Positions 4,895 to 11,688 of a stretch of DNA of 12,337 bases are shown here, one piece after another. The DNA lies in NCBI GenBank assembly GCA_945835425.1, contig CAMAJC010000023.1, positions 1-12,337 of the forward strand, written 5' to 3'. The translations under genes were made by a program, and so were the position numbers. Each line of letters opens with the position of its first letter. Positions within the stretch are counted from its first letter, which is position 1. The notes beneath the pieces were generated by a model. It saw nothing but the letters and a program-made list of their open reading frames with translations. It did no database searches and was not told the origin of the DNA. The DNA comes from an uncultured Clostridia bacterium. Lineage in GTDB: Bacteria > Bacillota > Clostridia > Oscillospirales > Ruminococcaceae.

Positions 4895-6004
4895 TCAGTC
4901 AAACACAACCTGACGGCCGGATGCAGCGGATTTATAAACCGCGTCCAGAATCTTGGTGACGACGAAAGCCTGCTCGGGTTTTACGACCAGCTCCCGCTTG
5001 CCCTCGACCGCGTCCAGCCAGACGGCGCACTCTACGTCCTTGGCGTCCATCTTCTTGCCGGGGAAGAAATCGACGCCGCCGGCAGAAGTATCGACCTCGA
5101 TTTTGACCTGCTTATTGGCCATAACCTTATTGAGGTAGAGCTTTTCGTTGTTGGCGCCGCCGACACCGGTCAGTTCCGCACCGGCGACCGTGCCGCAGAG
5201 GTAGGAAGAAGCGCAGCGTTCCTCGGTGGAGTTCAGAATCCAGGAGGAATCGATGGTGATCAGCGAGCCGTCCTTCATGGTAACAAAACCGAACGCCGCG
5301 TCCTCAACCTCATAGGTATCGGGGTCCCAGGGTCCCATGCCGTTGCCCTGTTCGCCGGGACGGAGGGTCTTGCCCAGCTTATCGAAAGTAGAGCCGGTGA
5401 CGGTCGCAGGCTCGTAGTTGTCCATAAACCACAGAGTCAGGTCGAGGGAATGGGTCGCGATATCGATCAGCGGACCGCCGCCCTGTTTGGACTTGTCGGT
5501 GAATACACCCCAGGTAGGAACGCCGCGGCGGCGCAGGGCATGGGCATTGGCGTAGTAAACCTCGCCCAGTTCCCCATCCTCGCAGAGCTTTTTCAGCGCC
5601 ATCGAGTCGGGACGGAAACGGTTCTGGTAGCCGATGGTCAACAGCTTCCCGCTCTTATGGTAAGCGTCCAGCATCTTCTGGGCGTCCTCGGTGTTGGCGG
5701 CCATGGGCTTTTCGCACATGACATGCTTGCCGGCCTCCAGCGCCGCAACCGACAGCTCGCAGTGTGCGACGTTCGGGGTCAGGACATAGACGATTTCGAT
5801 TTCAGGCATGGCCAGCAGCTCATGGTAATCGGTGCAGACCTTAGCGCCGGGAGCGCCGTACTGTTCAGCGGCCTTCTGGGCGCGCTCGATAATCAGGTCG
5901 CAGAATGCAACGATCTCGACCCGGTCGGAGGCGTTGGAAAGCGCCGGAAGATGCTTCTGGTTGGCGATACCGCCGCAGCCGATTAAACCTACTTTATGTT
6001 TCAT
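4895..6004 (-). CDS. Gfo/Idh/MocA-family NAD(P)-dependent oxidoreductase
   Basis: A 369-residue cytoplasmic dehydrogenase of normal family length. The N-terminal Rossmann domain opens with VGLIGCGGIA (residues 5-14, dinucleotide-binding glycines), and the conserved E98-K99-P100 motif supplies the usual catalytic Lys. The C-terminal alpha/beta domain carries GGGPLIDIATHSLDL (176-190) with D181 and H185, the standard Asp/His catalytic pair. Such enzymes oxidise or reduce a hydroxyl of sugars, inositols or glycosides. It lies 77 bases downstream of a TIM-barrel isomerase gene in the same operon. This pairing is common in inositol, sugar-acid and 3-keto-glycoside metabolism, so the likely substrate is a cyclic polyol or a glycoside. 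The start at 6002-6004 has an AGAAAGGAAGA site. The exact substrate cannot be read from the sequence. Confidence 0.92.
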   Translation of the reverse strand: MKHKVGLIGCGGIANQKHLPALSNASDRVEIVAFCDLIIERAQKAAEQYGAPGAKVCTDYHELLAMPEIEIVYVLTPNVAHCELSVAALEAGKHVMCEKPMAANTEDAQKMLDAYHKSGKLLTIGYQNRFRPDSMALKKLCEDGELGEVYYANAHALRRRGVPTWGVFTDKSKQGGGPLIDIATHSLDLTLWFMDNYEPATVTGSTFDKLGKTLRPGEQGNGMGPWDPDTYEVEDAAFGFVTMKDGSLITIDSSWILNSTEERCASSYLCGTVAGAELTGVGGANNEKLYLNKVMANKQVKIEVDTSAGGVDFFPGKKMDAKDVECAVWLDAVEGKRELVVKPEQAFVVTKILDAVYKSAASGRQVVFD

Positions 6005-6081
6005 GGGAAATCTTCCTTTCTGTATGCAGATGATACGCTCTGCTTATTCACATTTTGATCTGGAAACGTTGGAAAACTGCC

Positions 6082-7011
6082 TTATTCCGCGTCCCAGCTG
6101 ATGCCGGTGAACTTCCGGAAGGCTTCCATGCTCTTCTCTACGCTGGCAAGCTGGCTTTCCATGCGGGTGTAATCCTGTTCGAGGATGATGTATTTTGCGT
6201 CGGTGTATGCATTGGCCGCGTCGATGATCTCCTGAATATGCATGATGCCGGTGCCGATTTCGGTGAAAGCGGTGTTGCGGATGCGGCGCGCTTCATCGAT
6301 GCTCTCCTGGGACATTCTGCCGCCCTTCTGGGCATAGGAGCTGTTGCCGTCCATGCCGACTTCTCCGCTCATCTCCCGTTCCTCCGCAGTCAGGCCGATG
6401 GTGTTCAGCGGCGCCATCGAATCCCAGGCAAAGTCCTTCTGATGAATCAGCTTGATACGGCTGCCCATCTTCTTCATCTGGTCGACCGGGTTTACGGCTG
6501 CACGCATCGTCCAGAAGGTGTCCAGCTCAAAAGAGAGGTAATCGGGGTCGGTGTTCTCAGCGATGATGTCGAGGATTGCCTTGCCGCCGAAAGTCTTGTA
6601 TTCATGGTCATGGTTGTGGTAGAGGTAGGTCATGCCGTTTTCATGGCAGATTTTGCCCCATTTGTTAAAGTCCTCGCACTGGCGCATCAGGTCGTCATAG
6701 GTCGAGAACTTGCCCATGGGATTGACGATCCGGTGGTTGCCGAGGGCCTGGTTGTAGGCGATGACTGCCTGCATATCCGACTTCTCAAAGGGGAAGACAT
6801 GGGCGCTGATGACCTTGGAGCCGAATTTGTCAAAGGTACCTTTCAGCGTCTGTGCATCAACGTTGAAGCCGCAGCCGGGGTCGTTGATCGCGTTGTGGTT
6901 GCAGACCTCGATGTTTTTGTAGCCCAGCCCGGCGACCTTTTCGACCGTCCCGATGGGGTCCTTTTCCATCTCTGCCCGTACCGAGTAAAGAATCAAGCCA
7001 ACTTTCAGCAT
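6082..7011 (-). CDS. Xylose-isomerase-like TIM-barrel sugar isomerase/epimerase
   Basis: A 309-residue protein of the AP-endonuclease-2/xylose-isomerase-like TIM-barrel superfamily (IolE/IolI/tagatose-3-epimerase relatives). The recognisable barrel segments are VGLILYSVR, YKNIEVCNHNA, ISAHVFPFE, YLYHNHDHEY (about 129-138), YLSFELDTFW (about 158-167), IKLIHQKDF (about 186-194) and a late YIILEQD. The Glu, Asp, His and Glu in the last four are the usual divalent-metal ligands. An ATG at 7020 lies one base after the AGAAAGGA site and cannot use it well; the in-frame ATG at 7009-7011 has nine-base spacing and is preferred. It is the first gene of an operon with the Gfo/Idh/MocA dehydrogenase. It may isomerise or dehydrate the keto product of that enzyme, or cleave a keto-glycoside; these remain inferences. 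Confidence 0.9.
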   Translation of the reverse strand: MLKVGLILYSVRAEMEKDPIGTVEKVAGLGYKNIEVCNHNAINDPGCGFNVDAQTLKGTFDKFGSKVISAHVFPFEKSDMQAVIAYNQALGNHRIVNPMGKFSTYDDLMRQCEDFNKWGKICHENGMTYLYHNHDHEYKTFGGKAILDIIAENTDPDYLSFELDTFWTMRAAVNPVDQMKKMGSRIKLIHQKDFAWDSMAPLNTIGLTAEEREMSGEVGMDGNSSYAQKGGRMSQESIDEARRIRNTAFTEIGTGIMHIQEIIDAANAYTDAKYIILEQDYTRMESQLASVEKSMEAFRKFTGISWDAE

Positions 7012-7057
7012 ATAATCCATTCCTTTCTTTTTATAGGTGCTTTGTTTTTCTGGTCTT

Positions 7058-7085
7058 ATTATATCATATACATATTTGCTGACAA
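7058..7085 (-). promoter_or_regulatory. Promoter of the isomerase-dehydrogenase operon
   Basis: TTGTCA (7080-7085), 16-base AT-rich spacer and TATAAT (7058-7063) on the minus strand, about 46 bases before the preferred start codon. No clear operator is seen around it. Confidence 0.8.
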
Positions 7086-7138
7086 CCGCGATCGTTCGGA
7101 TAAAACTCTCATTATTTTGGAATACTTTCTATAGAACG

Positions 7139-7167
7139 CGGCGGGCTGAGGGCAGCCCGCCCTACCG
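7139..7167 (-). repeat. Short hairpin repeat related to the 58-bp elements
   Basis: GCGGGCTG and CAGCCCGC form a perfect 8-bp hairpin. Read on the minus strand it begins CGGTAGGGC and ends CCCTCAGCCCGCCG, the same ends as the 58-bp repeats at 1447 and 2295, with the inner AATGTCC hairpin replaced or lost. It is probably a shorter, opposite-orientation member of that family. Confidence 0.7.
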
Positions 7168-7223
7168 GTTATCCTATAAAAGCGTCCGATCATTTTTACA
7201 GACATAATTTCCTGGCAAAACAA

Positions 7224-7257
7224 AATCTCCCTCGTTATGAAAACAAGGGAGATTTCA
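7224..7257. repeat. 34-bp hairpin repeat, copy A
   Basis: AAATCTCCCT pairs with AGGGAGATTT (10 bp). It matches copy B at 7461-7494 at 32 of 34 positions in direct orientation. On the minus strand the hairpin is followed by a T-rich tract (TTTTGTTTTG), so this copy could still end transcription coming from sulP. The gene-free interval 7021-7500 is otherwise filled by the operon promoter and other repeats. Confidence 0.8.
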
Positions 7258-7303
7258 GCTTGTAAATAAAGTCTACAAAGAATCAAACGTAACAATCATT
7301 TAC

Positions 7304-7421
7304 TTGTAGCGGCGGTCTGCGACCGCCACCGAATTTGTACAAATTCACAAATCTCAATCGATACGCATGAGATACTAGATGTTTAGCTGATGTCGGTGGC
7401 GACCGCAGGTCGCCGCTACAA
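7304..7421. mobile_element. Paired inverted-repeat (MITE/REP-like) element 1
   Basis: Two 29-bp arms in inverted orientation (7304-7332 and 7393-7421) enclose 60 bases. Each arm is itself a hairpin: left GGCGGTC-TGC-GACCGCC, right GGCGACC-GCA-GGTCGCC. The arms begin and end alike (TTGTAGCGGCG...CGCCACCGA). The interior includes a perfect palindrome GAATTTGTACAAATTC at 7331-7346. It holds no coding sequence. The structure suits a non-autonomous hairpin-ended element or a BIME-like pair of REP sequences. No target-site duplication is evident. Confidence 0.75.
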
Positions 7422-7460
7422 CTGCGAATCATCAATAGATTACCTTTTTCGACAGTCTAG

Positions 7461-7494
7461 AATCTCCCTCGTTTTCAAAACAAGGGAGATTTCA
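7461..7494. repeat. 34-bp hairpin repeat, copy B; likely sulP terminator
   Basis: Same hairpin as copy A (two differences, in the loop region), ending six bases before the sulP stop codon. It is probably the sulP transcript's 3'-end hairpin, although on the minus strand no strong T-tract follows. Confidence 0.7.
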
Positions 7495-7500
7495 TAAAAC

Positions 7501-9153
7501 TTATGCGGTTTCCTTAACCAGCATTTCCGCGCGTTCGATTGCCGCGTCGATGTTGGGGCAGAGGTTGTCCTCGCCGACTTTTTCGACGAACCCGGCCTTG
7601 CGCATGACGTTTAAGGGCTGGTCGTTGACATGGGAGAGAATGAGGTGGATGCCTTTATCCGCGCACTTTTTCTGCAGGTCGGCCATGGCGTTCATGGCGG
7701 TGCTGTCCAGAGACGGCACTGCGCGCATCCGCAGCACCAGGCAGCGCACCCCGTCGCGAACCGCGATCCGGCCGACTGCGTCCGCAGCGCCGAAGAAGAG
7801 AGGGCCGCTCAGCTCATAAACATTGATATGGGGAGAAAGGTGGCGCAGCTTTTCCTGCTCGGCCTCTTCCTCGTCCTGGGTATAGACCCAGCTTCTGACC
7901 TCGGTGACGTCGCTCATCCGCTTCATGAACAGCAGGCAGGCCAGCAGCATACCGATCTCGATTGCCACCACCAGGTCAAAGATGATGGTCAGCAGGAAGG
8001 TGATGACCAGTACGGCGATATCGCTCTTGGGCGCGGTCTTGATGAGCTTGACAAAGGTCCGCCACTGGCACATATTGTAGGCGACCATAAACAGGATGGC
8101 CGCAATGGTGGGCATCGGAATCATCCCGGCGTAGGGCATCAGCACTACGAGGATGAGCAGCAGCACAACTGCGTGAACCATGCCCGCAATGGGCGTGCGG
8201 CCGCCGTTTTTGACGTTGGCGGCGGTTCTGGCGATGGCGCCGGTGGCCGGGATGCCGCCGAAGAGAGCCGAGGCGATGTTGCCTGCGCCCTGAGCTGCCA
8301 ACTCCATGTTGGAGTGGTGATGGCCGTTGATCATGCCGTCGGCGACGACGCAGGAGAGCAGCGACTCGATTGCCGCCAGCACTGCGATCGTAAAGGCGTC
8401 CGGCAGAGCGGTCTGAACCAGTTCAAAGGAAAAATGGGGCAGATGGAAAGCGGGCAGGCCGCCGCTGATGGTGTACAGGTCGCCGATGGTGTTGACCTGC
8501 AGCGGCAAAAACTTGACCATCAGGATGCCCGCGATAACCGCCAGCAGAGAAGCCGGAATTTTTTCGGTGATGCGCGGCGCGATGATCAGAATCGCGAGGC
8601 AGACCGCGCCGACGATCAGCGCGTGGAGATTAAAGCTGCCGATTCCCGCAAAGAAGGCTTTCAGCTTCTCCATCGTCTCGATGGTCGGCATTCCGGCAGG
8701 GTAGCTGACGCCGAAGAAATCCTTCAGCTGGCCGATGACGATGGTCACAGCGATACCGGAGGTGAAACCGGTGGTGATGGTAAAGGGGATGAATTTAATC
8801 AGGCCGCCAATCCGGAAGATGCCCATCAGAATCAGGATAACGCCTGCCAGAATCGTGGCCATCGCCAGCCCGTCCATACCGTTCCGGGCGACGATTCCGG
8901 CGACGATGGTAGCGAAAGCCGCCGTCGGGCCTGCGATCTGCACCTGGCTGCCGCCGAGGGCCGAGATGACAAAACCCGCGACGATGGCGGTGTAGATACC
9001 CTGTTCCGGGCCGACCCCGGAGGCCAGCGCCAAAGCAATCGAGAGCGGCAGCGCGATAATCGCGACGACGACGCCCGCGACAACGTCTTTCACAAACTGC
9101 TGTCTGGTGTAGCCTTTCAGTGTGCTGAGCAGCATAGGCCGCATTTTTTCCAT
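7501..9153 (-). CDS. SulP-family anion transporter with STAS domain
   Basis: A 550-residue membrane protein of the SulP/SLC26 family, which carries sulfate, bicarbonate or related anions, usually by H+ or Na+ symport. The N-terminal half has DVVAGVVVAIIALPLSIALALASG, the family's signature first helix, then AGPTAAFATIVAG and GFTSGIAVTIVIGQ, and about 10-12 membrane helices to residue about 420. A cytoplasmic linker (QDEEEAEQEK) leads to a C-terminal STAS domain (about 430-545) with the typical VPSLDSTAMNAM loop (S481 onward). The ATG at 9151-9153 is chosen because the frame's earlier Met codons lie before the AAAAGGA ribosome-binding site and near the promoter. It is a single-gene unit: promoter at 9205-9233, hairpin at 7461. 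Transported ion not determinable here. Confidence 0.94.
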   Translation of the reverse strand: MEKMRPMLLSTLKGYTRQQFVKDVVAGVVVAIIALPLSIALALASGVGPEQGIYTAIVAGFVISALGGSQVQIAGPTAAFATIVAGIVARNGMDGLAMATILAGVILILMGIFRIGGLIKFIPFTITTGFTSGIAVTIVIGQLKDFFGVSYPAGMPTIETMEKLKAFFAGIGSFNLHALIVGAVCLAILIIAPRITEKIPASLLAVIAGILMVKFLPLQVNTIGDLYTISGGLPAFHLPHFSFELVQTALPDAFTIAVLAAIESLLSCVVADGMINGHHHSNMELAAQGAGNIASALFGGIPATGAIARTAANVKNGGRTPIAGMVHAVVLLLILVVLMPYAGMIPMPTIAAILFMVAYNMCQWRTFVKLIKTAPKSDIAVLVITFLLTIIFDLVVAIEIGMLLACLLFMKRMSDVTEVRSWVYTQDEEEAEQEKLRHLSPHINVYELSGPLFFGAADAVGRIAVRDGVRCLVLRMRAVPSLDSTAMNAMADLQKKCADKGIHLILSHVNDQPLNVMRKAGFVEKVGEDNLCPNIDAAIERAEMLVKETA

Positions 9154-9204
9154 GTTCAGACCATTCCTTTTGTCGTTACAGTTTCCTGTCATACAGGTAT
9201 TTTT

Positions 9205-9233
9205 ATTATAACGGCACAATAAAGGATTGTCCA
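9205..9233 (-). promoter_or_regulatory. Promoter of the SulP transporter gene
   Basis: TGGACA (9228-9233), 17-base spacer and TATAAT (9205-9210) on the minus strand, about 50 bases before the start codon. A small inverted repeat CCTGT-CAT-ACAGG (9185-9197) sits in the leader and could be an operator or a leader hairpin. Confidence 0.82.
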
Positions 9234-9346
9234 GCATAAACAAACCATTTTTGAATATTTTGTAAACTATTCCAGAACTATTTCATCTGATTTACCTTTT
9301 TTTATCCGTTATTTCGACAGATTTCTCAGGCATAAAACCTTAGTTG

Positions 9347-9455
9347 TTGTAGCGGCGACCTGCGGTCGCCACCGATACAGAAAAATGACCGTCTATCTGC
9401 CACAAAGATACGCCCTTTTGCGAAAATCTGGTGGCGACCACAGGTCGCCGCTACA
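9347..9455. mobile_element. Paired inverted-repeat (MITE/REP-like) element 2
   Basis: The same architecture as element 1. The left arm 9347-9375 is identical to the reverse complement of the right arm of element 1. An inverted right arm at 9430-9455 differs at one position within 26 bases. The interior (9376-9429) is unrelated to that of element 1. It lies between the divergent sulP and asparaginase promoters. The rest of 9234-9523 shows no gene. Confidence 0.75.
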
Positions 9456-9523
9456 GTCGAAAGACACAATTCCCTGCAATCATAAACTTTGTCGTCAAAC
9501 TGAACTTTCCGGCTGATGAGCTC

Positions 9524-9551
9524 TTGACAGATTTTTTCCGGGCATTATAAT
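9524..9551 (+). promoter_or_regulatory. Promoter of the asparaginase gene
   Basis: A perfect TTGACA (9524-9529), 16-base spacer and perfect TATAAT (9546-9551), 55 bases before the start codon. No palindromic operator is apparent. Confidence 0.87.
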
Positions 9552-9606
9552 GAGGATGAACAAAAATGACGGCCATCTTTCCCACCAAATATAAAGGAGA
9601 CTTTCC

Positions 9607-10605
9607 ATGAAAAAGATACTGCTGATCGCTACCGGCGGAACCATCGCCTGCAAGCGCACCGAAAACGGCCTGACCCCGCTGATCACCTCCGACGACCTGA
9701 TTGCCTATGTCCCGCAGGCAAGGGAGTTTTGCCGGACCGATGCTATCCAGCTTTTAAACCTCGACAGCACCAACATCCGTCCGGAGCACTGGCTGATGAT
9801 GGCAAAATGCGTCCGGGAAAACTACCCGCGCTATGACGGCTTTGTCATCTGCCACGGCACCGACACCATGGCCTTCACCGCCGCCGCCCTCTCCTACCTC
9901 ATCCAGAACTCGCCCAAGCCGGTCGTCATCACCGGCGCCCAGCGGCCCATTGACATGGAGGACACCGACGCGCGGATGAACCTGTTCGACAGCCTCTGCT
10001 ATGCCTGCTGCGACCGTGCCCACGGGGTCAGCATCGTCTTTGACGGCAACGTCATCGCCGGCACCCGCGCCCGGAAGATGCGCACCAAGAGCTACAACGC
10101 CTTTTCCAGCATCAACTTCCCCTATCTCGCCGCCATCCGCGATGGGCATATCGTCCACTATATCACCGAGGAAACCAGCGGCTGCCCGGCCTTTTACGAC
10201 AAGCTGTGCAGCAACGTCTTTTTGCTCAAACTGATCCCCGGCCTTTCGCCGGATATCCTCGCCATGGCCGGGGAAAACTATGACGCCGTTATTATCGAGA
10301 GCTTCGGCGTCGGCGGCTTGCCCTACAGCGACGAGGACGGGAAGGATAGCTTCCTTTCGGTCGCCCGGCAGCTGATGGAAAAAGGCAAGCTGATCGTCAT
10401 GGCGACCCAGGTCATCCACGAGGGCAGCGACCTGGGTGTTTACGCCGTCGGCCGGGAAGCGGAGCAGCTGGGGCTTTTGGAGACCGGCGATATGACCCTC
10501 GAAGCCGCCGTCACCAAGGTCATGTGGATCCTCGGCCAGACAAGAGATCCCGACACCATCCGCTCGCTGTTTAACACCACCATCCGCTACGACCGGCTGT
10601 TCTGA
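9607..10605 (+). CDS. ansA: L-asparaginase, type I (cytoplasmic)
   Basis: A 332-residue amidohydrolase that converts L-asparagine to L-aspartate and ammonia. All catalytic motifs of bacterial asparaginases are visible: IATGGTIA with nucleophile T12, LLNLDSTNI with D53-S54 binding the substrate, CHGTDTM with T85-D86, and RARKMRTKSYNAF with K157 as the third member of the T-D-K triad. There is no signal peptide, so the enzyme is intracellular and AnsA-like rather than the periplasmic high-affinity type. The ATG at 9607 has AAAGGAGA six bases upstream and a consensus promoter before it. It is monocistronic. Its stop lies one base from the stop of the converging lipoprotein gene, leaving no room for a dedicated terminator. 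Family firm; the gene symbol follows the cytoplasmic type. Confidence 0.93.
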   Translation: MKKILLIATGGTIACKRTENGLTPLITSDDLIAYVPQAREFCRTDAIQLLNLDSTNIRPEHWLMMAKCVRENYPRYDGFVICHGTDTMAFTAAALSYLIQNSPKPVVITGAQRPIDMEDTDARMNLFDSLCYACCDRAHGVSIVFDGNVIAGTRARKMRTKSYNAFSSINFPYLAAIRDGHIVHYITEETSGCPAFYDKLCSNVFLLKLIPGLSPDILAMAGENYDAVIIESFGVGGLPYSDEDGKDSFLSVARQLMEKGKLIVMATQVIHEGSDLGVYAVGREAEQLGLLETGDMTLEAAVTKVMWILGQTRDPDTIRSLFNTTIRYDRLF

Positions 10606-10606
10606 T

Positions 10607-11467
10607 TTATAAGCTTTCGCCGCTGGCGTCGCTGACTGCGCTGGAATCAGAAGTCGCACTGGATTCGCCGGTATCGCTGGACGCATCGGACGAAGCCGGT
10701 TCGCTCGATTCCTCCGGACGACTGGGATTGATCGGGAAGGTGATCGCATCGGTATCGGACGCGGAGGAACCATCCGTGCTGCTTTCAGACGGCGCGGAAG
10801 ACGCAGGCACGCTGCCCGAACTGTCCGTAGAATCCTCCGAGCTTTCCTGCGGCGCAAAGTCCTCCTCCACCCGGTCGGGACGGAAGACCGACATCGTCTC
10901 AAAGGATGTGAATCGGCAGCCGATCCGCGCGTCCGGCAGGGTCAGGGAGAGCGGATAGTGGGTATTTTCGTCCAGCAGCATCGCAAAACCGCCCGCAGCC
11001 GTCTGGCCGGTGACGCACCAGCCCTCCGCCGTATCGGTGACGGTCAGTTCCTCCGGCGCCGCCAGCGCTGTCAATATGCCGCACAGCGTTGTACCGAGAT
11101 TGGAGCCGGGCATCGAGTCCGGCTGAATCTCCAGGCCCTTATAAGAGACCGTGAGTTTGCCGCTCTGCAGGCTGTCGATCGAAAAGCACAGCCCTTCCAG
11201 ATGCTCCGGCGCCGTCACCTCGACCGAGCAGCAGTCTCCCGACCGGGTGATGACCGCGCTGAGGTCGAGGGTATCGCTCTCCTCTTCCGACAACCCCACC
11301 GTCATATCGGCTCCGGCCGTAAAGGAATCCGCGAAAACCGCCGCGATCTCCGCGGCAGAAGGCGGCTCCTTCTCCGACTTTTTCCCGCAGGCGCCAAGCA
11401 TCATGACCGCCGCTCCTGCCAGCAGAACCGCTCCAAAACGACGCAGCAAATACCTGTATTTTTTCAT
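10607..11467 (-). CDS. Putative lipoprotein with Ser/Asp-rich C-terminal tail
   Basis: A 286-residue secreted lipoprotein. The signal peptide KKYRYLLRRFGAVLLAGAAVMMLGAC carries an LGAC lipobox with Cys27. The middle region (about 35-195) alternates beta-strand-like sequence (MTVGLSEEESDTLDLSAVI, CSVEVTAPEHLEGLCFSID, KLTVSYKGLEI) and could be a LolA/LppX-like beta sheet, but that is only an impression. From about residue 205 to the end the protein is low-complexity Ser/Asp/Glu/Ala/Pro, broken once by DAITFPINPSRP (about 239-250). The ATG at 11465-11467 has GAAAGAAGGA just upstream. Such tails normally act as wall-spanning linkers near the lipid anchor; one at the far C-terminus is odd. Function is not recognised. 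Confidence 0.8.
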   Translation of the reverse strand: MKKYRYLLRRFGAVLLAGAAVMMLGACGKKSEKEPPSAAEIAAVFADSFTAGADMTVGLSEEESDTLDLSAVITRSGDCCSVEVTAPEHLEGLCFSIDSLQSGKLTVSYKGLEIQPDSMPGSNLGTTLCGILTALAAPEELTVTDTAEGWCVTGQTAAGGFAMLLDENTHYPLSLTLPDARIGCRFTSFETMSVFRPDRVEEDFAPQESSEDSTDSSGSVPASSAPSESSTDGSSASDTDAITFPINPSRPEESSEPASSDASSDTGESSATSDSSAVSDASGESL

Positions 11468-11583
11468 ACCGTTCCTTCTTTCCGGAAATCAATGAGATTT
11501 TCCACAGGATGTCTTTCAGAGCATCCATATGAAAGGAGGAACGGTTTTATGCATATTGCGGGATAATCCCGTAAAAAGGCGGA

Positions 11584-11613
11584 TTGCTGCCGAAAAAGCG
11601 GACGTGCTATAAT
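11584..11613 (+). promoter_or_regulatory. Probable promoter of the tannase-like gene
   Basis: A perfect TATAAT (11608-11613) with a weaker TTGCTG (11584-11589) at an 18-base spacing. A TGCAAACGCAAATC at 11648-11661, between promoter and start, loosely resembles a catabolite-response element; the match is imperfect and it is noted only as a candidate. Confidence 0.6.
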
Positions 11614-11688
11614 AAAACCAATAAAGCCTTTACCGGCCAAAGTATAGTGCAAACGCAAATCAAGCGGCGTTTTAAGGAGGAATTTTTT

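Noticed and set aside
4883..5986. A 367-codon plus-strand frame opposite the Gfo/Idh/MocA gene
   Set aside because: No recognisable domain, and the minus strand has a complete motif set plus promoter and terminator. The similar plus-strand frames at 3687-4796 and 6055-7134 were rejected for the same reason.
7630..9222. A 530-codon open frame antisense to sulP
   Set aside because: Composition is rich in His, Asp, Gln and Arg with no domain or ribosome-binding site, while the opposite strand encodes a clear SulP/STAS protein with its own promoter. It is a codon-bias shadow.
9754..10902. A 382-codon minus-strand frame across asparaginase and the lipoprotein tail
   Set aside because: It overlaps two well-supported genes, has no start signal, and is Arg/Pro- then Gly/Ala/Asp-rich like an antisense reading of GC-rich codons.
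11549..11566. A five-codon frame with a strong Shine-Dalgarno sequence (MHIAG)
   Set aside because: Too short to support as a gene; it is mentioned only in the leader finding.
11648..11661. Catabolite-response element upstream of the tannase-like gene
   Set aside because: It matches the first half of the consensus, but the second half is off by one position, so it is not listed as a feature.
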